From the NCBI RefSeq assembly GCF_008180445.1, contig NZ_VTER01000006.1:186001-250000 (forward strand): a stretch of DNA of 64,000 nucleotides, in the 5' to 3' direction. Below, one piece after another: positions 57,873 through 64,000 of this stretch; positions within the stretch are counted from its first letter, which is position 1, and each line of letters starts with the position of its first letter. The notes under the pieces are model-generated. The model saw only the letters and a program-made list of their open reading frames with translations. It searched no databases and had not been told where the DNA came from. This DNA comes from Bacillus_AB infantis_B (GTDB lineage: Bacteria; Bacillota; Bacilli; Bacillales; Cytobacillaceae). A program made the position numbers and the translations under genes.

Positions 57873-58619
57873 ATGATAGTGAAAACTGAAGAAGATATTA
57901 ATGGAATTAAGGAGATCGGCAGCATTGTTGCAAAAATCCGGGATGAACTGATTGAGAAGACAGTGCCTGGCATTACTACAAAAGAGCTTGATGAGCATGC
58001 CGGCAGGCTTTTCGAACAATACGGGGCCATATCCGGTCCAAAGGGAGAATATGACTTTCCCGGCTACACATGCATCAGTGTAAATGAAGAAGTTGCTCAC
58101 GGGATACCGGGCAGCCGCATCATCAAGGACGGTGATCTGGTCAATATAGATGTCTCGGGATCAAAGAACGGCTATTTTGCCGATACAGGCCTTTCTTTTG
58201 TGGCAGGAGACAAAGCTGATGACACACTGAAAAAGCTTTGCAGGACTGCCCAGCTCGCATTTGATGCCGGTATTAAAAAAATCAGGCCGGGAAAAAAGCT
58301 GAACGGAATAGGAAAAGCTGTTCATCAGACAGCTGTCAATGAAGGATTTACAGTTATCATGAACCTTACTGGCCATGGAATCGGCCGTTCACTGCATGAA
58401 AAACCTGACCATGTCCTTAATTATTTTGATTCATGGGATACAGGGCTTCTCAGGGAGGGGATGGTCATTGCGTTTGAGCCGTTCATTTCAACAGCAGCTG
58501 AGGAAGTAGTGGAGCTTGGTGATGGATGGACATACGTTACCGAAGAAAAAAGCTTTGTCGCTCAAATCGAGCATACCCTTATAGTGACCAAAGAAGGCCC
58601 GGTCATTGTTACATTATAG
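57873..58619 (+). CDS. map: Methionine aminopeptidase, type I
   Basis: 248 residues, pita-bread fold. The metal ligands are visible: His in NEEVAHGIPG (about 75), Asp in LVNIDVSGSKNGYFADTGLS (about 92 and 103), His in LTGHGIGRSLHE (about 166), Glu in VIAFEPFIS and Glu in FVAQIEHTLIV. It removes the initiator Met. Bacillus has two such enzymes; this short form without N-terminal extension resembles the second copy (YflG/MapB). The ribosome site is AGAGAAGGG before ATG 57873. Not in the ribosomal operon. Confidence 0.93.
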   Translation: MIVKTEEDINGIKEIGSIVAKIRDELIEKTVPGITTKELDEHAGRLFEQYGAISGPKGEYDFPGYTCISVNEEVAHGIPGSRIIKDGDLVNIDVSGSKNGYFADTGLSFVAGDKADDTLKKLCRTAQLAFDAGIKKIRPGKKLNGIGKAVHQTAVNEGFTVIMNLTGHGIGRSLHEKPDHVLNYFDSWDTGLLREGMVIAFEPFISTAAEEVVELGDGWTYVTEEKSFVAQIEHTLIVTKEGPVIVTL

Positions 58620-58630
58620 AAGAATAGGAA

Positions 58631-58655
58631 AATCCCCCGGATCATCCGGGGGATT
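58631..58655. terminator. Bidirectional terminator between map and ohr
   Basis: AATCCCCCGG / CCGGGGGATT perfect 10-bp stem, 5-nt loop; the stops of both converging genes are within 12 bp. Confidence 0.82.
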
Positions 58656-58663
58656 CTTCGCGC

Positions 58664-59086
58664 TTAATAGGTTTCTGTGTTTACAGTAACTTCTATATTG
58701 CCTCTTGTGGCTCTGGAATAAGGGCAGACACCATGTGCCTTTTCCGTCAGCTCCTTCGCTTCCTCAAGGGATACGCCGCTGACTGCTGCATTCAGAACCA
58801 CCGCAAGAGCAAGACCGCCATCGTTTTCTTTCCCGATCGTCACTTCAGCTGTTACCTTTGATTCAATTTTCTTGCGGTCCTGCCGGGCTACTAAATTTAA
58901 GGCACCATCAAAGCAGGAGGCATATCCGGCTGCGAAAAGCTGCTCAGGATTGGTTCCATTTTCTGTTCCATTTCCGCCTAAAGACTTTGGCATGGATAAG
59001 TTAAAATCAAGATTGCCGTCATCAGTACGTACCTTCCCGCTGCGTCCGCCTTCAGCTGTTGCTTTTGCTGTGTACAATTTGTCCAT
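58664..59086 (-). CDS. ohr: Organic hydroperoxide resistance protein (Ohr/OsmC family)
   Basis: 140 residues. The two redox cysteines are in YASCFDGALNL (about 52) and HGVCPYSRATRGN (about 119), with the Ohr-typical VCPYSRA. It reduces organic hydroperoxides with bacillithiol or lipoyl donors. ATG 59086 follows GAGG; the ORF extends upstream without a site. No OhrR gene is adjacent, so it may be the SigB-controlled paralogue (OhrB) or a solitary ohr; that cannot be decided. Confidence 0.9.
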   Translation of the reverse strand: MDKLYTAKATAEGGRSGKVRTDDGNLDFNLSMPKSLGGNGTENGTNPEQLFAAGYASCFDGALNLVARQDRKKIESKVTAEVTIGKENDGGLALAVVLNAAVSGVSLEEAKELTEKAHGVCPYSRATRGNIEVTVNTETY

Positions 59087-59165
59087 GTTCCTCACTCCTG
59101 TCCATTTTCTTACACTATATTGTTCCCTATTCACGAAAAGCGAAACCGGGGAAACATATTGAGGT

Positions 59166-59615
59166 TCAAAAGTGCAGGCTGAGCCGGATCATGTCCCGGC
59201 AGACTATTCCATTTTCACAGATTTCATCAGGATAACGTCTGGTGAAATAATCAAAATCGATTCCTGTTATCCGGAAACCATGCTTCTGATAAAATCCAAG
59301 CTGCTGTACGCTTGAATTCCCTGTTCCAATTTCCAGGGTAAGGCATCCTGATGACTCTGTATATTTAATCGCATGCTTCAGCAGCTGTGTCCCAATTCCA
59401 CGGCTCTGGGCATGTTCATATACGGCCAAATTGATGATCTCTGCTGTTTTTGGCCTGGTGAGAAGAAGGATGCAGCTTCCTGCCAGATCTTCCCCCTCGT
59501 ACGCTCCCCAGCAAATTCCCTTAGCTGCATAGTCCCTGACAGCTTCAGCAGAAGGATCTGCCAGCAGCAGCAAGTCCAATGGAGGCTGTTCCAGCATTTT
59601 TATAATAGCAGCCAT
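59166..59615 (-). CDS. GNAT family N-acetyltransferase, YvbK-like
   Basis: 149 residues. Acetyl-CoA loop: LAVYEHAQSRGIGTQLLKHA (about 63-82, motif Q-S-R-G-I-G). The pattern LTLEIGTGNSSVQQLGFYQK and HGFRITGIDFDYFTRRYPD is typical of the YvbK-type group in Bacillus. The acceptor is unknown. AAAGGTG precedes ATG 59615. Single gene. Confidence 0.88.
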   Translation of the reverse strand: MAAIIKMLEQPPLDLLLLADPSAEAVRDYAAKGICWGAYEGEDLAGSCILLLTRPKTAEIINLAVYEHAQSRGIGTQLLKHAIKYTESSGCLTLEIGTGNSSVQQLGFYQKHGFRITGIDFDYFTRRYPDEICENGIVCRDMIRLSLHF

Positions 59616-59715
59616 CTTATCACCTTTCTTTTCAGTTTATAAATGATTATAAATTCTGTTTAGCTTTCACTATTATTTGCCAAGATGATATCAGGCAGAA
59701 AGCAGGTGAGAAAGC

Positions 59716-59970
59716 ATGGAAAAAACAGAAGTTTTTAAAATACTAATGTTAATAGAAAGCAGCTATCCATTATGCCGCTTTAGAAATGAAACGGTCGAAC
59801 AGTGGTTCAGGCAAGGTAATGCCCTTATATATGAAGATGTTCTCCACCATGTTTGCCGGCATATTCGAAGTCGGCCATACCCGCCAAGTTTTCGGGATGC
59901 GGCTGGATTTGCTGCAGAAGGAAAGTCTGCTGATTGGATGGAAGAGTATATACTGCATAATGAAATCTGA
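59716..59970 (+). CDS. Helicase loader/inhibitor-like (G39P-type) protein, 84 aa
   Basis: The start EVFKILMLIESSYPLCRFRN, the middle VEQWFRQGNALIYEDVLHHV and the phrase RPYPPSFRDAAG match the N-terminal fold of phage G39P/DnaI-like loader/inhibitors (usual phrase: FPPTIADI). Those proteins bind the replicative helicase. A downstream helix ADWMEEYI ends the protein. AGGTGAG precedes ATG 59716. No phage genes are nearby, so it is an orphan or a domesticated gene. Family match by eye. Confidence 0.55.
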   Translation: MEKTEVFKILMLIESSYPLCRFRNETVEQWFRQGNALIYEDVLHHVCRHIRSRPYPPSFRDAAGFAAEGKSADWMEEYILHNEI

Positions 59971-60027
59971 ATACATCTTAGCCGCTGTCATATCGAAATT
60001 ATGTTCAGCTGCAGGAATCGCTGGTCC

Positions 60028-60793
60028 TTACTGTTTCCTTGAATTTGCGGCAAGCGGGGCTAGGATGACATGAAGGACAATATCTGCACAAAAATGGGAC
60101 AGCATGGCCATTTCGATCCCATACTTCCAATATAAGTAGCCAAAAAGGATGCCGGGCACCATATTGAGGAGAATAGTCCGCAGCGTCACGATGAGTGATT
60201 TCCCGTATATCTGATAGCTTGCCGGTAGATGGCCTGCACCGAACAAGAAGGCAGCCAAAATTATTCCTGTCCAGTAGATCCAGCCTCCACTGGACAGGAA
60301 TGAAAGCATATAGACAACCAATGTCATCAGAAACAGCCTCATCAGCACTTCTTCCGTTATTCCGCCGTAAAAGGAAGCAAGAAAAGCTTGTTTTCTTGTC
60401 GGTGTTTTTGCTTCCGCCTGAGGCATCTTTTTGCTGAATATCCGGTCCAGCAGCAGGATTGCCAAGGCGGATGCTGCACCGCCAAGGATACTAAGCAGCA
60501 ACAGGCCATATTGAAAAAGATATCCTCGTGCCATATAAATAATAGTCCAGCAGCGGCCATTGCAAATCTGTCTTTGGAGCCAGATAGGTGCCAGTAAATG
60601 AGGCTGCCCCCAGGAGGACTCCAGTCTGCACTGCACCAATCAGTGCAAGCACCGGGAGGGGGGGCAGCTTCTTTTTCGGCTGCTTTTCTGCCGCTTCCTG
60701 GATGTGGCCATGCAATATTTTAGTATGATAAGGAATAACAAGTATGGCTCCAAATACCGAAGCCAGCCAAAAGATATAGAATTCTGTCATCAT
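60028..60793 (-). pseudogene. CPBP family intramembrane metalloprotease, frameshifted
   Basis: The N-terminal half (60491-60793, MMTEFYIFWLASVFGAILVI...) and the C-terminal half (to 60028) lie in different frames that cross near 60535, in the codons for LDYYL/ARGYLF. The C-terminal half has the CPBP motifs TEEVLMRLF (Glu-Glu-x3-Arg), FGAGHLP and HFCAD. One single-base change would restore an uninterrupted gene of about 250 codons. It may be a true pseudogene, a draft error or phase variation. Ribosome site AGAGGTG before ATG 60793 or 60790. Confidence 0.75.
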
Positions 60794-60870
60794 GAACACC
60801 TCTTAAAATTTATAAGTACAAAGATAAGACGGTTCAAAACTGAATTCGTTCATTTATTCTTAAAATACAC

Positions 60871-60905
60871 AAAAAAATGAGGCTGTCCTGCCCGGGACAC
60901 CCTCA
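60871..60905 (-). terminator. Terminator of the YitT gene
   Basis: Minus strand: TGAGG-G-TGTCC, loop, GGACA-G-CCTCA, then seven Ts. It overlaps the stop codon. Confidence 0.82.
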
Positions 60906-61805
60906 ATGAATATCCTGCTTCTTGAATCTTCCTCCCCGAACCTCGGCAATGTCTCCGACGGCAAGGAAAGCAGAAGGATCAAGCCCCTCTACTATTTCTT
61001 TCAGCTTTGCTTCTTCCAGCCTGTTAATGACACAAAATATCACTTTTTTATCATCTCCGGAATAGGCGCCTTCTCCAGAAAGATAAGTTACTCCACGTCC
61101 AAGGCGGCTGTTGATGGCATCCCCGATCTGCCTGTAGTTGTCGCTGATGACCCATACTGATTTGGATTCTTCCAGTCCCGTAATTGTAATATCAATGGTT
61201 TTGAAAGCAACAAAATAAGCAATGAGAGAATACATAGCCCGGTCCCATGTAAAGACAAACCCTGCACTTCCAAGTATGAACAGATTAATGAACATAATAA
61301 TTTCCCCAACTGAAAATGGAAGTCTCTTATTGGCCAGTATGGCGAGAACCTCACTTCCATCAAGGGAGCCTCCGTACCGGATGACAATGCCGACACCGAT
61401 TCCAAGCACGATTCCCCCAAATACAGATGCCAGGAGGATATCCTGAGTGAAAGCAGGCACTGGATGAAGGAGGGCAGTTGTAATAGAAAGGATGAAAATA
61501 CCATAAAGTGTGGAAATTGCGAATGTTTTTCCGATTTGCTTGTAGCCGATAAAGAAAAAGGGGATATTGAGCAGGAAGATGATCAGTCCGAGCTTAACGC
61601 CTGTAAGATGGGACATCATGATTGAAATGCCGACTATTCCTCCGTCAATGACCTGGTTGGGAACAAGGAAAATCTCCAGCCCGACTCCCATAAGGATGGC
61701 CCCGATCGTAATGAGGAGAGCTCGTTTGAGAATTTTTCCTTTTGTCATTTTCCGGTGTGATTCCCTCAATAGAACTGCCTGCTGTCCAATTTCCAATTCC
61801 GTCAC
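60903..61805 (-). CDS. YitT family membrane protein
   Basis: 300 residues. Five to six membrane helices in the YitT_membrane domain (LITIGAILMGVGLEIFLVPN, the conserved DGGIVGISIMMSHLTG) and the C-terminal DUF2179 domain (ITGLEESKSVWVISDNYRQI ... GVTYLSGEGAYSGDDKKVIF). Common in bacilli, function unknown. The GTG at 61805 lies 7 nt behind AGGAGG and fits better than the ATG at 61811, which abuts the ribosome site. Single gene with its own terminator. Confidence 0.88.
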   Translation of the reverse strand: MTELEIGQQAVLLRESHRKMTKGKILKRALLITIGAILMGVGLEIFLVPNQVIDGGIVGISIMMSHLTGVKLGLIIFLLNIPFFFIGYKQIGKTFAISTLYGIFILSITTALLHPVPAFTQDILLASVFGGIVLGIGVGIVIRYGGSLDGSEVLAILANKRLPFSVGEIIMFINLFILGSAGFVFTWDRAMYSLIAYFVAFKTIDITITGLEESKSVWVISDNYRQIGDAINSRLGRGVTYLSGEGAYSGDDKKVIFCVINRLEEAKLKEIVEGLDPSAFLAVGDIAEVRGGRFKKQDIH

Positions 61806-62351
61806 CCGCATCCCTCCTTTTCTTGCCTGGCAGCTGACAGTACTGCCGGCTGCAGGATTATACACTCATATCTTAAACAGTATATTCAATTGTGTTTAAC
61901 CTAAAACCTTTCAGCAGAGTAATAAATAGAATTCTAATCGCCTGCATTTATTATATCGTCATTGGCGTAATATTCACACTATTTATCTTCTAGTCCAATC
62001 ACAAAAATGCCCGGCTTTTTAGCCGGAAGGGAAAATCCTTAACAGAAGGATAAGGGAGGTATTCATTTGCTTGCCCGCCTCTATATCCCGTTAGCAAAGA
62101 TAAAGAGTCCGGGCCTTATTAAAAAGGGGAAAAGCAGGCGGCCTGCAGCCGCATGATCATTGCTGCGGGAAGATATGCAAAAATTATGACCCTTTTAAGA
62201 CCAAGCCAGGAATATGAAAAAATATAATCTTAACTGATCCAAATTCCTTTTCTTTTCGTTATTTTTTCATAAGCGGGCAGATTGGATTTACTTCCTGCAC
62301 AGCACTTTCCGATATAATAATTGAGCTAACCTGAAAAGAAGGAGGAATACG
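61806..62351. other. Gap of 546 bp between YitT and the sigma gene
   Basis: Contains a CCGGCT/AGCCGG hairpin (about 62013-62030) and a possible 29-codon frame from TTG 62067 to 62156, 7 nt behind GGGAGG, with a basic product (KIKSPGLIKKGKSRR). A TATAAT-like box lies at about 62314 ahead of the sigma gene. Nothing else was recognised; the short frame is weak. Confidence 0.3.
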
Positions 62352-62912
62352 ATGAGCAGAAGCAATGACAGCTTGCTTTATGAAAAGATACTTCAAAAAG
62401 ATAAGCAGGCACTAGAGGATCTGTATGACAAATACGAGAAAATCCTATTCTCTTTCTTATATAAAATGACAGAAGACAGAGATTTGTCAGAGGAAGCCCT
62501 TCAAGAAGTGTTCTTAAAGATCTGGCGAGGCAAGGGACATTATACCGAAGACAAAGGAAAATTCAGTTCATGGCTGTTTACAATGGCGCGCAATACAGCT
62601 ATTGATATCATCCGGAAAAAGGAGAAGGGTCCTGTTCCTATTGACGAAATTCAGCCGGCCGCCAGCCTGGAAAGCTCGGCGGAAGAGCAGACAGAGTGGA
62701 AAGAAGAAAGAATGAAGGTACATAGTGCAGTCTCAAAATTGTCTGAAGACCAAAAAGGGATTATTGATCTTATTTATTTTAAAGGTTTCACACAGCAGAA
62801 AATTTCTGAATCCTGCAATATTCCACTTGGAACTGTCAAAAGCAGGGCAAGGCTGGCACTAAAGAATCTCCGAAAATTTCTTGATGCTGCTGAAGGGAGG
62901 GAGAAGGCATGA
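62352..62912 (+). CDS. ECF-type sigma-70 family RNA polymerase sigma factor
   Basis: 186 residues. Region 2: LEDLYDKYEKILFSFLYKMT with DLSEEALQEVFLKIWRGKGH and FSSWLFTMARNTAIDIIRKK. Region 4: LSEDQKGIIDLIYFKGFTQQ with KISESCNIPLGTVKSRARLA. AAGGAGG precedes ATG 62352. The stop overlaps the start of the anti-sigma gene (ATGA, 4 bp). This is the RskA-paired SigK-like group of ECF factors, not the sporulation SigK. Confidence 0.92.
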   Translation: MSRSNDSLLYEKILQKDKQALEDLYDKYEKILFSFLYKMTEDRDLSEEALQEVFLKIWRGKGHYTEDKGKFSSWLFTMARNTAIDIIRKKEKGPVPIDEIQPAASLESSAEEQTEWKEERMKVHSAVSKLSEDQKGIIDLIYFKGFTQQKISESCNIPLGTVKSRARLALKNLRKFLDAAEGREKA

Positions 62913-63640
62913 ACAAAGATTATTGCGAACTATCAATTGACTACTTTAATGGCACACTCTCACAGGAAGAAAAACAGGCATTCGAACAGCATCTGCTGAC
63001 TTGCGAAGAATGCAGGGCAGAAATGGAGGATCTGAAAATGCTATCCGGCCATCTTCCCTTCCTGTCAGAGGAAGTCCAGCCTCCAAAGGGCATGAAAGAC
63101 CGTATATTTAAAGAAATTTTCCAAGGTGAAGAAAAGCAGGCAGCAGTTAAGGAAGATAAAGTTGATGAGCCGGCAGGGCTGACTGCAAAACAGAAGAGAA
63201 AATGGCAAATGCCAGCATTAGCTGCGGCACTCCTTCTATCTGTCATTGGAAATGGCTATGCATTAATAAAGCTCTCCGAGAAAGAGCCTGAACATAGGGC
63301 GGAAGAAAAAATCTCCTCTATTGCCCTTCAGCCTGGGGAAAACTTTGACGGCAATGCTGAAGCCTATCTCATACAGGAAAGTAATGGCTTAAAAGTCATA
63401 GTTAATGCAGTCGGGCTAGAACAGACTGAGGGAGAACAAGTATACCAGGTGTGGCTGATCAAAGGCGGCAATCCTGTACCAGCAGGTTCATTTAAACCAG
63501 ACAGCACCAGTGAAGGTACGGCCTTCTATCAAGCAGCAGACAGCATGAGTGAAAACTGGGATACCATAGCAGTGACATTGGAGCCAAGAGCAGGCAACTC
63601 CCTGCCAGAGGGGCAGATCGTCTTAAGCTCTGAATTATAG
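62909..63640 (+). CDS. RskA-type anti-sigma factor with zinc-finger domain
   Basis: 243 residues. The N-terminal anti-sigma zinc finger is QHLLTCEECRAEM (His-x3-Cys-x2-Cys, about 28-35). One membrane helix (MPALAAALLLSVIGNGYALI, about 97-116) follows. The outer RskA domain (130-243) has YLIQESNGLKVIVNAVGLEQ, YQVWLIKGGNPVPAGSF and the late NWDTIAVTLEPRAGN. It holds the sigma factor at the membrane and releases it upon a signal, usually by proteolysis. The start overlaps the sigma gene by 4 bp. Confidence 0.92.
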   Translation: MNKDYCELSIDYFNGTLSQEEKQAFEQHLLTCEECRAEMEDLKMLSGHLPFLSEEVQPPKGMKDRIFKEIFQGEEKQAAVKEDKVDEPAGLTAKQKRKWQMPALAAALLLSVIGNGYALIKLSEKEPEHRAEEKISSIALQPGENFDGNAEAYLIQESNGLKVIVNAVGLEQTEGEQVYQVWLIKGGNPVPAGSFKPDSTSEGTAFYQAADSMSENWDTIAVTLEPRAGNSLPEGQIVLSSEL

Positions 63641-63649
63641 CAATAAAAG

Positions 63650-63680
63650 GCCGGCTTTCCGAATAGGGAGCCGGCTTTCT
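63650..63680 (+). terminator. Terminator of the sigma/anti-sigma operon
   Basis: GCCGGCT (63650-63656) / AGCCGGC (63669-63675), 12-nt loop, then TTTCTTT. Confidence 0.78.
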
Positions 63681-63877
63681 TTATATGCCGGTGGGCAGGT
63701 TGAAGCATCCGGCTTCTTAGATAGAAATGAAGTGTAAATGGCTCTATAAAAACTTCCTGCATGTTTTCATATTGAGAAAATATGAAAAAATGTCTCTATA
63801 ATGTGATCCAAAAGAAAATCCGCTGCGTTTAGTAGATGTAATCAAAAAAATAACTTATGAAAAGGAGAGTGCATCAC

Positions 63878-64000
63878 ATGAATTTGAAACAAAACCTGAA
63901 AAAAATGATTATTCCTGTACTGGGGCTTTCACTTTTATTCCCTTCTGCAGGATCTGCCGCAGAACAGACCCCAACGGTAAAAACACCAGCAGCCGATCTA
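63878..64000 (+). CDS. Exported protein, N-terminus only (runs off the window)
   Basis: 41 codons present: MNLKQNLKKMIIPVLGLSLL opens a signal peptide with cleavage near SAGSAAEQ, then a Thr/Pro-rich mature start (PTVKTPAADL). AAGGAGAG precedes ATG 63878. As the next gene after an RskA-type operon it may be the sigma-controlled target, since such operons are often followed by a secreted protein; the family cannot be seen. Confidence 0.7.
   Translation, partial: MNLKQNLKKMIIPVLGLSLLFPSAGSAAEQTPTVKTPAADL

Noticed and set aside
59716..60793. Prophage remnant
   Set aside because: Only one loader-like gene; neighbours are a GNAT gene, a CPBP protease and YitT, all ordinary chromosomal genes.

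Overview
The window reads as a piece of chromosome from a low-to-moderate GC Gram-positive Bacillaceae species, of the Cytobacillus/Mesobacillus/Bacillus kind. The support is: strong GGAGG ribosome sites with frequent TTG and GTG starts, many rho-independent terminators, a SigB-type promoter, a PerR box in front of a vegetative catalase, a TPP-riboswitch thiM-thiD-thiE operon, an Amj lipid II flippase, a class D sortase with its acidic LPXTA-like substrate, a SinI-like small protein and a catE/catR-like pair. No tRNA or rRNA gene and no CRISPR array was seen. Six single Ns show that this is a draft scaffold.

Layout. 1-2.1 kb: a drug-efflux ABC transporter with its DUF1048/PadR pair and two matching operators. 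2.2-9.7 kb: peptidase S51, a VOC protein, small membrane proteins, an APH-fold kinase, a YflT-type stress protein and the sortase D/acidic surface protein pair. 9.7-14.6 kb: an accessory patch with GC-rich palindromic repeats, an IS110-family element with a long structured non-coding end, and a second IS of unassigned family that cuts a NUDIX gene and carries an assembly-type 279-bp duplication. 14.6-35 kb: ordinary metabolic and transport genes (sugar dehydrogenase-like propeller, YqcI/YcgG, DMT exporter, hemolysin III, BASS transporter, DUF2161 nuclease fold, APC permease, Amj, DEAD helicase, an ECF sigma operon, cytochrome P450, MerR, C39 peptidase). A 53-bp tandem array lies at about 23 kb.

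35-46 kb: a PF05145 membrane protein preceded by a strongly structured, terminator-ended RNA candidate on the same strand; an OmpR-type response regulator; a convergent SinI-like gene overlapping its 3' end; and a 1722-residue pseudokinase-AAA-GAF-histidine kinase. The thiamin salvage operon follows. 46-64 kb: quinone oxidoreductase, M50 peptidase, Pth2, DUF3231, catalase with its PerR box, a YisP-like squalene/phytoene synthase homologue, SDR, catechol dioxygenase and HxlR regulator, methionine aminopeptidase, Ohr, an orphan helicase-loader-like protein, a frameshifted CPBP protease, YitT, and an ECF sigma/anti-sigma pair whose probable target gene runs off the end.

How the parts work together. 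Several loci form a stress-response layer: SigB to YflT, PerR to KatA, Ohr, catE with its Cys-bearing regulator, and two ECF sigma operons. The best candidates for something undescribed are the RNA at about 36.97-37.20 kb, the structured non-coding end of the IS110 element, the nested hairpin of the second IS, and the pseudokinase-histidine kinase/SinI arrangement.
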